DNA from: Clostridia bacterium
GTDB taxonomy: Bacteria; Bacillota; Clostridia; Oscillospirales; Oscillospiraceae
Reading direction: 5' to 3'
Length of the DNA stretch: 20,556 nucleotides
NCBI GenBank assembly: GCA_021153265.1
Contig: JAGKTU010000053.1
Location: forward strand, 1 to 20,556
Of the stretch, positions 1 through 7,544 are shown piece after piece. Made by a program: the position numbers and the translations under genes. The notes under the pieces were generated by a model. That model was given only the letters and a program-made list of their open reading frames with translations. It was not told the origin of the DNA and ran no database searches. How positions within the stretch are numbered: position 1 is the stretch's first letter; each line of letters opens with the position of its first letter.

Positions 1-3000
1 CCCACCGCCTCCGGCGGTGTTTTTTTGTGCCCGGTAATTCTCTCCCGCAACCTTCAGCGCCTCGGCGAACATCTGCTGGATCTTGTCAAAGGTCTCCAGC
101 TCAGCCACCAGCCTGCCCTCGATGGACAGGGTATTGCCTGCGTTGTAGAATTCCCGCAGTTTGCTTACCCACTTGCGGATAAACTTGCGGATGGTGTGGA
201 AAAGGCCCTTGTCCTGCCGGTGCAGGTCAGCCAGCTTCTCCACCACGTCGCCCTTGGTGAACATGGTCTCCAGACCGTCAGCAATGAAGTCTCTGTAGGC
301 CCGGTCACGTACCGTCTGCCTGGCTTCCTCCGCCGACATTCCCTGTTCCTCGAAGAAGCCTTCGCCATAGCCCGCCTTCCGTGCCTTCTCGATCTGGCGG
401 TTTACCGCTGCCTCCACATTCTCCTCGCCCAGCTCCTTCGCAATGAACTCCGCCAGAGCCTTGGCCTGTTCCGGTGCCTGCTTCTCGATGTGGTGGTACA
501 GCTCATGGGAGAAGGTATTCATCACCAGACCCTCAGCACGGTTACCGGCATTCAGATCCAGATAGATATCACCGTTCTTGTCCACATATTTACCGTTGGG
601 CGCTGCATGGACTCTGCCCAAGCTGTCGGTGTAGACGTACTTCCCGTCGGCATTCTTGTAGGACTCATAGACATGGACCCGGTTGCCGGAGAAGTTCTTG
701 GCGATAAAGTCTACAAATTCCACTTCCGCCTGCTGCTTTTTGCCCCAGCGGGTGATATCGCCCTCAAACTGGACATTTTTATACCGGCTCACATCCGGCC
801 CACGGTGCTTCCCGCTGTCCTCCAGGACGGGCTTGATGTTCTGATCCGCCTTGACATTGACCGTCTTGGGTTTCGGTGCGGGCTTGGTCTTTCCCTTGGC
901 CTTGCCTGCGTCCACCGTCTGCCGGTACTGGGCACCCATGTCATACAGGATGTTCCGCACATCTTCAGGCACCAGGGCAGCCATGGTATTCTTTCCCTCC
1001 ATGGCACTGCGGTCATAGCCTGCATAGCCGTAGTTGTAGGCTTGCTCCATGCCCCGCACAGACGCACCCTCCACAGCATATGGGTGTTCTGCTAGTTTCC
1101 CAAGCAGCTGATTACCGGTGTCTATGTCAATATGGTCCCTGATCCTGGACAGCAGCTTACATGCATTGAACTCTTCGTGCCAATTCGGATCCATCTTGCT
1201 GCTGTCATTCACGTCTCCATTGAAAACATCCAGCAGCACCTTGCCCCTTTGGATCTCCCGGATTCCGGTGTATTTACCATAAATAAGCCGTTCCCTCTCC
1301 GCAGCCTTCGTCTGCTGTACCGTCTCCGGCTGTGCGTCGGTCAGCTGTTCTTCTGCCGGAGCCTCCTGCTGCTGCCGCGTCTCACGGGCCACAGTATGGG
1401 CAGCCTCCCAGACAGGATCGGATGCAGCTTCCGCCGTCTGCTGGCCCTGGACCGTAGGAGCATCCTCCACGGCCTCATAGATCCCCTCAGACTGCGTCTG
1501 CTCCCGGACACCCCCGATATCCTCCCGGGCATCCGCTGCCGTTTCAGCCCCGTCCAAATCCTCCTGCCGGGCATTTTCTGCCTCCCGCTGATCCACTGCC
1601 ACTTCCTGCGCCAGCGCCCACAGAGGATCCTCCGCAGCGGTCTCCTGCACAGCCGGTTCCTGCCGGGATGTCTCATTCACAGCGGCATCGTCATACAAAC
1701 TGACCGGAGCCTCCCGGCCGGGAACATCAGCACGCTGCTGCACATCCACCCCGTCAGTCCGCTGCTGTACCCCATCAGTCCCCACCGGAGCAGCTACCTG
1801 CTGGTTCTGATTGCCGCCGTTTCTGGCGGTCAATTTGTTGGAGCCAACGACCACGGAGGAAATAACTCCGCCGGAGAAGAAACCGCCCAGAAAATCCAGG
1901 CCCATAGCCATAGCCTGGTCCGCCATTGCCATTCCAAATGCCGTCTCCTCGTCATACCCAAGCTCCATGTATCCGTTGATACTCTGCTGCCACTGGCTCT
2001 GATCCTTGGAAATCAGAATATCCGCCATCAGGTTGACACCGCTGGTGGTGACCTCCTCCAGACCCTCGGAGATCATATTTTTCAGGATGTACTTACCGGC
2101 ACTGTCCCGCAGCAGGTCACCGTCCAGCAATGCACCGAGGCTGACCCGCTCGCACAGCACCTCCGCCAGACCGGAAACGGTACCCAACTGAAACGCCTGT
2201 TCATCGCTGAGACCCCGGTCCTTTGCCGCAATGGTGGTATCCGCAGCAGCACCGGAACCCATAATCAGCATGCTGGCGGTGCCATTGCCGCCTGTGACTG
2301 CGGTCGTCATCAGGAAGTCACCCATGCTCATGCCGGTCTGGTAGGCAAAACTTCCCACCTTACCCCACTTTCCGCTTTCCTCGATCATTTGAGAGACCTG
2401 CCCACGGGTGGCGGTTGGCATATAACTGAATTTGTTATATTGCGCATTCTGGTCAATCCGGCCATCATCTAAATAGTCGGAAACCTGTCCCATATAACTC
2501 AGACCCTTTAGCGGCGACATCAATACAGTGAACACGGAAGCAGCTACAGGACTCTCTCTCGCATATTCCCTTGCATATGCTTCGTCCTCCGCCCGTTGCC
2601 TGGCATTCAGGTTAGATTGCAAATGATCGTAATATGCATGAGCAGCTTCCTTGCCCTGGGTGGCATATAGGTAGTTAAAGATTGCCACCTCATCCGGTTC
2701 CATCTGCTGGGATTCTGCCTTGTTTTCCGTGGATCGCCCATAAAATGATCCCAACGCATTGTCCGGTCCATAGTTGGTTGAGCTCTTGTCGGAGATGTAT
2801 GTACCGGCTTCCTTATTTCCGTTGACATACTCATACAGAGGATCATCCCAGCCGCTGGATTCATCGGAATATACATCCATCATGATTTCCATGGCGCTGC
2901 GTTCTCGCCCATTGGCCGTGGACACATATTTGCTTTTCTCAGCAAAATCCTCTGCGCTCATCAGACTCCGGTATTCATTGTTCGCAGCGGTCCACTCCTG

Positions 3001-4053
3001 GACCTCCAATACTTTATTCAGGTATTGGCGTTTCTCGGTGATCTGGGCATCGTATTTCTCCAGGTCTTTGAAAAAAGCCTGGTTCGCCAGATCACCAGCC
3101 TCAGTTCCTATTACCACATCTGCATCGTCAAAAGCCTGGATACGGGCTGCCTTTAGGTCCTCAAGGTATTTCAGCTCTGCCTTCAGCGCATCAGGGTCCG
3201 CCGAAAGCATCTGCTGATACCGTTCATTTTCCGCAACCGGTCTCTGGACCTCCAATACTTGTTTCAGGTATTGCCGCTTCTCGGCAATCTGAGCATCGTA
3301 TTCCTCGAGATCTTTAAAAAATTTCTGGCTTTCCAGATCACCAGCCTCAGTTCCTATTACCACATCTGCATCGTCAAAGGCCTGGATACGGGCTGCCCTT
3401 TGATCCTCAAGATCCTTCAGTTCCGCCCTCAACGCATCAGGGTCTGCCGCCTTCATTTCCTGATTTCGGATATATGCGTTGTAATCCTCCTCCGTATCCC
3501 ACTGACCATAGTACCGCCGGGAATTGCTGAATTCTTCCCCGATTTTGTCCAGATCATATCCAACCTGGGTCAGGTAGTCCACAGCTGCCTTATAAGCCTC
3601 CGGATCATACGCATCTTCGTTGCCATACAGCGACCACAGGATCCCGTCTGCCTCCTCCCGCAGCGCCTTGGAAGACTTGGAATTTTCCTCCCAAAGACTG
3701 TTAGCGTTTGCATAACCGACACCGTCAAGATTCTTTACAGCGCTGTCCCAATAGCTGCGGTAATTGGCATCAAATCGTTCCAGTCGAGAATTAATATCAC
3801 CCCCAGGCTCAGTTCCGTTATTCCCATCGGGATTTCTGTACTTCTGAACAAAGGATTTATAAGACTCCTCACCATACCCATTTGCTTTTTCAGGTTCTTT
3901 TGCCTTCGACGCCTTATCTTCATTGGGGTTTCTGTATTTCTGAATAAAGGATTCGTAGGATTCTGAGTTTTCTTCCTTCTGGTCCTCGGATTTTTTCGCA
4001 TCGGTATTGTCCTTGCCACTACGGTATTTCTTTTTGAATTCGTCATAGCTCAT
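1..4053 (-). CDS. Giant virion/ejection-type protein with zincin domain (partial, C-terminus beyond left edge)
   Basis: I read the minus-strand frame triplet by triplet from the ATG at 4051-4053 to base 1 and found no stop, giving 1351 residues with the end outside the window. A GAGGG ribosome site precedes the ATG. Domains in order: three short SYxxFxxKYR repeats (residues 2-73); a charged helical region holding an 82-residue tandem duplication (about 200-363); a Gly/Ala/Met-rich, partly hydrophobic region (about 500-740) of the kind seen in phage proteins that insert into membranes during DNA ejection; an acidic Gln/Glu-rich linker (about 740-915); and a C-terminal domain with HELYH at 1183-1187, the HExxH zinc-protease motif. 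The later segment FIADGLETMF may supply the third metal ligand. Large phage proteins of this kind often end in further enzymatic or toxin-like domains, so more may follow. Ejection and protease roles are inferred. Confidence 0.85.
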   Translation of the reverse strand, partial: MSYDEFKKKYRSGKDNTDAKKSEDQKEENSESYESFIQKYRNPNEDKASKAKEPEKANGYGEESYKSFVQKYRNPDGNNGTEPGGDINSRLERFDANYRSYWDSAVKNLDGVGYANANSLWEENSKSSKALREEADGILWSLYGNEDAYDPEAYKAAVDYLTQVGYDLDKIGEEFSNSRRYYGQWDTEEDYNAYIRNQEMKAADPDALRAELKDLEDQRAARIQAFDDADVVIGTEAGDLESQKFFKDLEEYDAQIAEKRQYLKQVLEVQRPVAENERYQQMLSADPDALKAELKYLEDLKAARIQAFDDADVVIGTEAGDLANQAFFKDLEKYDAQITEKRQYLNKVLEVQEWTAANNEYRSLMSAEDFAEKSKYVSTANGRERSAMEIMMDVYSDESSGWDDPLYEYVNGNKEAGTYISDKSSTNYGPDNALGSFYGRSTENKAESQQMEPDEVAIFNYLYATQGKEAAHAYYDHLQSNLNARQRAEDEAYAREYARESPVAASVFTVLMSPLKGLSYMGQVSDYLDDGRIDQNAQYNKFSYMPTATRGQVSQMIEESGKWGKVGSFAYQTGMSMGDFLMTTAVTGGNGTASMLIMGSGAAADTTIAAKDRGLSDEQAFQLGTVSGLAEVLCERVSLGALLDGDLLRDSAGKYILKNMISEGLEEVTTSGVNLMADILISKDQSQWQQSINGYMELGYDEETAFGMAMADQAMAMGLDFLGGFFSGGVISSVVVGSNKLTARNGGNQNQQVAAPVGTDGVQQRTDGVDVQQRADVPGREAPVSLYDDAAVNETSRQEPAVQETAAEDPLWALAQEVAVDQREAENARQEDLDGAETAADAREDIGGVREQTQSEGIYEAVEDAPTVQGQQTAEAASDPVWEAAHTVARETRQQQEAPAEEQLTDAQPETVQQTKAAERERLIYGKYTGIREIQRGKVLLDVFNGDVNDSSKMDPNWHEEFNACKLLSRIRDHIDIDTGNQLLGKLAEHPYAVEGASVRGMEQAYNYGYAGYDRSAMEGKNTMAALVPEDVRNILYDMGAQYRQTVDAGKAKGKTKPAPKPKTVNVKADQNIKPVLEDSGKHRGPDVSRYKNVQFEGDITRWGKKQQAEVEFVDFIAKNFSGNRVHVYESYKNADGKYVYTDSLGRVHAAPNGKYVDKNGDIYLDLNAGNRAEGLVMNTFSHELYHHIEKQAPEQAKALAEFIAKELGEENVEAAVNRQIEKARKAGYGEGFFEEQGMSAEEARQTVRDRAYRDFIADGLETMFTKGDVVEKLADLHRQDKGLFHTIRKFIRKWVSKLREFYNAGNTLSIEGRLVAELETFDKIQQMFAEALKVAGENYRAQKNTAGGGG
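2965..3456 (-). repeat. Two-copy in-frame tandem repeat, 246 bp (82 codons) per unit
   Basis: Within the giant gene, 3211-3456 and 2965-3210 encode two closely similar 82-residue units. Both contain ADPDAL, AARIQAFDDADVVIGTEAGD, FFKDLE and EKRQYL in the same order. A 46-bp stretch is identical (3087-3132 and 3333-3378, exactly 246 bp apart). Composition suggests charged helices, probably coiled coil. The duplication keeps the reading frame. Confidence 0.9.
3835..4050 (-). repeat. Three short N-terminal repeats encoding SYxxFxxKYR
   Basis: The motif S-Y-x-x-F-x-x-K-Y-R occurs at residues 2-11, 32-41 and 64-73 of the giant protein, about 30 residues apart and separated by Lys/Glu/Asp-rich spacers. 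Copies two and three are also similar in DNA and continue into N-P-(N/D). The arrangement looks like a repeated short binding peptide at the start of a virion protein; the partner is unknown. Confidence 0.8.
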
Positions 4054-4083
4054 AACTATCCCTCACCAGCCTACTCTTCGTCC

Positions 4084-4995
4084 TTACATAATTCCAAAGT
4101 GATCCCGCAAGTCCTTTTTATCCTCTTCGGGAAACCCGGAGTTATCGATTTTGTTCTTGATCATAGCCTTTCTTTCCTTCTCTGTAATGCCCCTGCGCCG
4201 GCACTCCTCAGGGGACGGAATACCCTGAAAGAATTTTTCCAATTCCGCATTTGTAGGCGATGTAGGCTCCTGCGGCACTTCCTCCGGCTTATCAGTATCA
4301 GGAGTAGGAGTCGGTCTAGGGCTGGGAGCAGGTCCTGTATTTTGCACATTATTTCCCGTCCCATCACCCCGATCCGGCTTCTTGCCGTACTTCTTCTGCC
4401 ACTCGGAGTCATAGCGCCACTTGTCTTCCTCCCATTCCTGGTCATACCGGCGCTTGTCCTCCGCATCCTGGTCCTTCTGATACTGGAAGTTTCGCTCGCT
4501 TTCCCAGCGGCTGTAGTCCCGATCATCCATCTGGGCCAGGAAGGATGCCCGGTCCCGGGCCTGGTCGCCCTCCATTTTGTACTTGTCCAGGGCAAGCTGA
4601 TACAGCTCCGGCACCACCTCGCCCAGCTTCTGGATGTGGCCCTGGTAGGCTTGCTGCCCGGCGGTCTGGGCATAGGAATTGCCGTAGCCCCCGGTAAGCG
4701 TTGCCGCCTGGCCCATGGTATCCACCATAGCCTGCTGACCCTGCATGGTGTACAGGTCCTTATACTGGTGATACAGGGCGTCCTCGTTTACGTCGTACTG
4801 AAATTTCTCCCGGTTCAGATACTTGTTGGCGGCATCGTCCAGAGGGGCGCTCCACTGGCCGCCCTGCCCGGCAGCAGGCGCAGCCAGATCCCCCCGCACC
4901 ATGCCCGCCGCCATATCCACAGGATCCTTCCGATCCCCACCGTATACCAGCCTGGGCCGCTTCAGTGCCCCGGAATAGCCATTTTTCACAGCCAT
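4084..4995 (-). CDS. Putative internal virion / tail-associated protein, 303 aa
   Basis: ATG at 4993-4995 follows a perfect AGGAGG with good spacing. The N-terminal half is helical and rich in Gln, Tyr and Ala (for example DTMGQAATLTGGYGNSYAQ near residues 90-110). A highly charged section with W/Y-D-R repeats follows (RYDQEWEEDKWRYDSEWQKK, about 190-210), then a Pro/Thr linker (about 222-248) and a short helical tail. Similar proteins are common next to giant ejection-type proteins in clostridial short-tailed phages. There is no enzymatic motif. It sits 30 bases upstream of the giant gene and is probably co-transcribed and packaged with it. The virion location is inferred from context and composition only. 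Confidence 0.75.
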   Translation of the reverse strand: MAVKNGYSGALKRPRLVYGGDRKDPVDMAAGMVRGDLAAPAAGQGGQWSAPLDDAANKYLNREKFQYDVNEDALYHQYKDLYTMQGQQAMVDTMGQAATLTGGYGNSYAQTAGQQAYQGHIQKLGEVVPELYQLALDKYKMEGDQARDRASFLAQMDDRDYSRWESERNFQYQKDQDAEDKRRYDQEWEEDKWRYDSEWQKKYGKKPDRGDGTGNNVQNTGPAPSPRPTPTPDTDKPEEVPQEPTSPTNAELEKFFQGIPSPEECRRRGITEKERKAMIKNKIDNSGFPEEDKKDLRDHFGIM

Positions 4996-5007
4996 ATGTA
5001 TTCCTCC

Positions 5008-5238
5008 TTATTCTGAATTACTGCCCTGCTCCAGGGCGTTGATCCGTTCCTCCAGTCCCCGGATCAGGGAAGAATGCCGCAGATTGGACAGGATCTCATA
5101 ATACATCTCCTCCGTCAGCACCTGGGGCGGGCTTGCGGGGGTCTGACCCCGGAGGGTCTCCAGTGCCCAGTTTAGCTGCCGCACCAGCTGGTGCAGATAG
5201 CCCTCCAGGTTGTTCATGTCCGGCATGGGCAGCTCCAT
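5008..5238 (-). CDS. Small phage structural-region protein, 76 aa
   Basis: A short, mostly helical protein beginning MELPMPDMNNLEGYLHQLVR and containing a heptad-like LEERINALEQ near the C-terminus, which suggests a small coiled-coil oligomer. I chose the ATG at 5236-5238, which has a GGA at suitable spacing. A GTG at 5242-5244 would add two residues and overlap the TGA of the upstream tail gene. The gene lies between the split tail gene and the 303-aa virion protein, so a tail or neck role is plausible. No function can be assigned from sequence. Confidence 0.7.
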   Translation of the reverse strand: MELPMPDMNNLEGYLHQLVRQLNWALETLRGQTPASPPQVLTEEMYYEILSNLRHSSLIRGLEERINALEQGSNSE

Positions 5239-5240
5239 AC

Positions 5241-6185
5241 TCACATCCGGTCACTTCCTCTCTCCAGAGTCTTGACGATGCTGTAGATCCCCGCATCCCC
5301 CCGGCCTTCCAGCCGCAGCTGCAGATGGTCACACCGCCGGGGCCGCACCGGGAGGGAAAAGCTCCGCAGCTCCCGGCCGGTGAGGGTGCAGATGTGCTCC
5401 CAGCCTCCCAGGGAATCGTACCGGATGGAGATCCGCACCTGGCTTCCCGGCTCCATGGACAGCCGCACCGCCAGGGACGAGACATATTTCCGGTCGGGAA
5501 GCTCCATCCCCAGCGGCCCGGTCTCCACCATCCAGGAGATGGGGGCTTCCCGTTCCCCCTCGCTGCCGGTGATGGCCCAGATCACATTGTCTTTCAGGGC
5601 GTACAGCTCCCCGTTACATCCGGCAAAGCCCTCGGCAGCGAACGCATCCTCCCGGTGCCACAGTCCTCTGGCCTTGTCGTAGACGAACAGATGCCACTTG
5701 CCCTTTCCATCCTCCATGGAGATGTAATACTTGTTCCCCAGAGCCCCCGCCCGGGCATTTTTGTAGAACACCCCACCCAGTGCCTGGCCGATCTCTGTAG
5801 GCATGCCGCCGTCCCAGGCGCACACCCCGCCGGGGGACTTGTACAGCAGAGTGCCCCCCACATTGGCAAGGCTTCCCTGGCAGCCGTTCTGCACCCCACG
5901 GCAGCTCACCGTCTGGATCTGGAAATTGGCAGGGATGGTGCCGTAGACCCGGTGGATGCAGTTTTCTTTGAAAAACAGGGGCTGACCCTGGGTAAACGCC
6001 CCGGTAAAGGGGCCGTCGCTGCCGCACCCGGCGGCATAGCTGTCGGTGGACAGGCCCATGAAGCAGTTCCAGTTCCGAAAATCCCCCAGCTTGCTGGCGT
6101 AGATCTCGTTGACCATCTCCCCCTTGGCGGAAAGGCCGTAGCGGCAGCCCCAGAGCCGGTTGCCGGACTCGATGACGAAGTCCAT
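5241..6185 (-). CDS. C-terminal part of a split tail protein gene (frame 2)
   Basis: This frame encodes the C-terminal three fifths of a phage tail/neck protein, starting inside the protein at PEMDFVIESGNRLWGCRYG. It is rich in Gly, Trp and Tyr, with short strand-like repeats (for example LYKSPGGVCAWDGG) that suggest a beta-propeller-like fold, and it ends in a beta-rich domain. The ATG at 6183-6185 has only a GGAG immediately before it, too close for a good ribosome site. Coding sense extends upstream of it (RITVARTLP) to an in-frame TGA at 6225-6227, so 6185 is not a natural start. It is out of frame with the N-terminal part, and the gene is probably broken. The product may be absent. Confidence 0.75.
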   Translation of the reverse strand: MDFVIESGNRLWGCRYGLSAKGEMVNEIYASKLGDFRNWNCFMGLSTDSYAAGCGSDGPFTGAFTQGQPLFFKENCIHRVYGTIPANFQIQTVSCRGVQNGCQGSLANVGGTLLYKSPGGVCAWDGGMPTEIGQALGGVFYKNARAGALGNKYYISMEDGKGKWHLFVYDKARGLWHREDAFAAEGFAGCNGELYALKDNVIWAITGSEGEREAPISWMVETGPLGMELPDRKYVSSLAVRLSMEPGSQVRISIRYDSLGGWEHICTLTGRELRSFSLPVRPRRCDHLQLRLEGRGDAGIYSIVKTLERGSDRM

Positions 6186-6850
6186 CTCCGGCAGGGTCCT
6201 GGCAACGGTGATGCGGTCACACCGTCATATTTTTGGAAATCCTTCCCGATGCCGGGAGCGGAGATTTTTACATAAGTAGTGGCAATGCTCACCCACATCT
6301 CGCTGGTGGCAGCGTATCGCTTCAGCACATGGGGAGTCTGATTGGTGTCCACCCAAAGCTCCAGATTTTCCGGATCCTCCGGGGGATCCGCCGATACCTT
6401 GGCCCCGTCATAGGGGGTGCCGTCCAGAGCGCAGGGACACAGGCTCACCGCCTTGCCCGCACTGGAGTAGACCGCCTCCAGAGGCCCAAAATCCTCGGGA
6501 TCTGCGGTATTTACATACTTTTTGTCCGGGAAAATGACCACATAGCCGCCCATGGAGACAAGCTTTTTTTCCCCCTCGGACAGCTCCATGTGAACCCGCC
6601 GCCTACCTATGACGAAATCCGCCCCGTCCACATAGCACAGCACATCCTTGGCGATGATTCCGCCGCAGCTACTTGGCCTTGCGTAAACGCTCCGCCGCTG
6701 CCGGGGGCAGAGGATGGGATATCGGCGGGAGGACATGTTCTCCATTTCATAAAAAGCCCCCTCCGGGATCCGGGGATTGTGGTCATACCCCCGGAACACA
6801 TCCACCACCTGGCGGGAGGTCTGGGGGGCTTTCAGCCCAGGGTAATGCAT
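5906..6850 (-). CDS. N-terminal part of a split tail protein gene (frame 1), with out-of-frame tail
   Basis: ATG at 6848-6850 follows AAAGGAGGGG, a strong ribosome site. The first 212 or so residues look native (start MHYPGLKAPQTSRQVVDVFR, last sensible part KISAPGIGKDFQKYDGVT). After about 6215 the frame becomes Ser/Pro/Arg/Ala-rich shadow of the next frame and stops only at 5906, so a mutant product would carry about 100 nonsense residues. The intact gene would have continued in the frame of 5241-6224. Position after the putative connector and before the ejection-region genes fits a tail tube, stopper or hub protein. The exact role is uncertain; the break is read directly from the sequence. 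Confidence 0.75.
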   Translation of the reverse strand: MHYPGLKAPQTSRQVVDVFRGYDHNPRIPEGAFYEMENMSSRRYPILCPRQRRSVYARPSSCGGIIAKDVLCYVDGADFVIGRRRVHMELSEGEKKLVSMGGYVVIFPDKKYVNTADPEDFGPLEAVYSSAGKAVSLCPCALDGTPYDGAKVSADPPEDPENLELWVDTNQTPHVLKRYAATSEMWVSIATTYVKISAPGIGKDFQKYDGVTASPLPGPCRRWTSSSSPATGSGAAATAFPPRGRWSTRSTPASWGIFGTGTASWACPPTAMPPGAAATAPLPGRLPRVSPCFSKKTASTGSTAPSLPISRSRR

Positions 6851-6864
6851 GGCAGCCCCTCCTT

Positions 6865-7236
6865 TCAGAAATACCGCATCTTCTGCCCCTTGGGGGTATG
6901 GGTGCGGTTGTAGTGATTATAAAAAGCGGTCCACAGGCTGTTGAACAGCTGGGATGAATTGTTGAACCGCTGAATTTCCCCGTTGTGGTAATCCATCTGG
7001 CACTCCAGATGCCGCAGATAGATCTCATCAAAGGGCGGCGGGATCAGCAGCACCCGCTCCGGGTCGCAGTCATCCCGATAGCCCTCAAAGGGCGCCTCCG
7101 GCCCGTCTTCATGGGTCGTCAGCACCAGAGCATGGACCTTCCCATCCAGCTCCGAAAGCCACCGGATCTTCTGCCCCCGGGAATAGGCATTGGGCCGCAG
7201 CCCATCCACCGCCGCAATGGCCTCCATCAGTGTCAT
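6865..7236 (-). CDS. Putative head-tail connector/adaptor protein, 123 aa
   Basis: ATG at 7234-7236 follows AGGAGGGAAC at good spacing; codons farther upstream belong to the terminator hairpin, so I excluded them. The product begins MTLMEAIAAVDGLRPNAYSR, has an acidic middle (residues about 40-60) and a helical C-terminal part rich in Asn, Tyr and His (EIYLRHLECQMDYHNGEIQR). Size, helical character and position between the head genes and the tail protein match head-tail connectors of short-tailed phages. The role rests mainly on gene order. Confidence 0.7.
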   Translation of the reverse strand: MTLMEAIAAVDGLRPNAYSRGQKIRWLSELDGKVHALVLTTHEDGPEAPFEGYRDDCDPERVLLIPPPFDEIYLRHLECQMDYHNGEIQRFNNSSQLFNSLWTAFYNHYNRTHTPKGQKMRYF

Positions 7237-7252
7237 AAAGTTCCCTCCTTCC

Positions 7253-7277
7253 AAAAATGGGGAGCCGAAGCCCCCCA
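7253..7277 (-). terminator. Rho-independent terminator with TTCG tetraloop
   Basis: On the minus strand, just after the stop of the 80-aa gene, TGGGGGGC-TTCG-GCTCCCCA forms an eight-pair stem with one G-T wobble and a very stable TTCG loop, followed by TTTTT. It overlaps the leader of the connector gene, so it may reduce rather than abolish transcription of tail genes relative to capsid genes. Confidence 0.8.
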
Positions 7278-7284
7278 TCCGGTT

Positions 7285-7527
7285 TTACTGGCCCTTCTCC
7301 AGCTCCTCCAGGGGAGCGGCAGCCTTGGCCTCGAATTCCATGGCAACGGAGAGCATCTTCTCCCGGCGCTCCAGGATCTTGGCCACGCCCACGGGCACAG
7401 CCACCTCCACACCCCGCTTGATCAGGTAGGTCTTGCCGTTGAGGCCCACAAACACGTCATCCTTCTCGGTACGGGTCAGGGGCAGCTTGACCTTCACGGT
7501 CTTCATCTTCTTCACAGTTTCAGCCAT
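7285..7527 (-). CDS. Small conserved head-region protein, 80 aa
   Basis: ATG at 7525-7527 follows an AAAGGAGGAATAC-type ribosome site. The start is basic (MAETVKKMKTVKVKLPLTRT). A beta-strand segment follows (DDVFVGLNGKTYLIKRGVEV), then PVGVAKILERREK and an Ala/Glu-rich helical end. Small proteins of this type commonly follow the N4-gp56-like capsid gene in Firmicutes short-tailed phages and may be minor capsid, decoration or head-completion proteins. The gene sits 17 bases after the capsid gene and ends at a strong terminator, consistent with co-expression with capsid. Exact function unknown. Confidence 0.75.
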   Translation of the reverse strand: MAETVKKMKTVKVKLPLTRTEKDDVFVGLNGKTYLIKRGVEVAVPVGVAKILERREKMLSVAMEFEAKAAAPLEELEKGQ

Positions 7528-7544
7528 TGTGTATTCCTCCTTTA

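Noticed and set aside
25..2472. Long open frames on the plus strand (25-1095 and 1132-2472)
   Set aside because: They lie opposite the continuous minus-strand giant gene, have no ribosome sites, and their Leu/Arg/His-rich translations look like antisense shadows of GC-rich coding DNA.
6205..6240. Programmed -1 frameshift in the tail gene
   Set aside because: The A-run at 6231-6240 lies upstream of an in-frame TGA (6225-6227) in the new frame, so slipping there would terminate at once, and no slippery heptamer lies in the remaining window.
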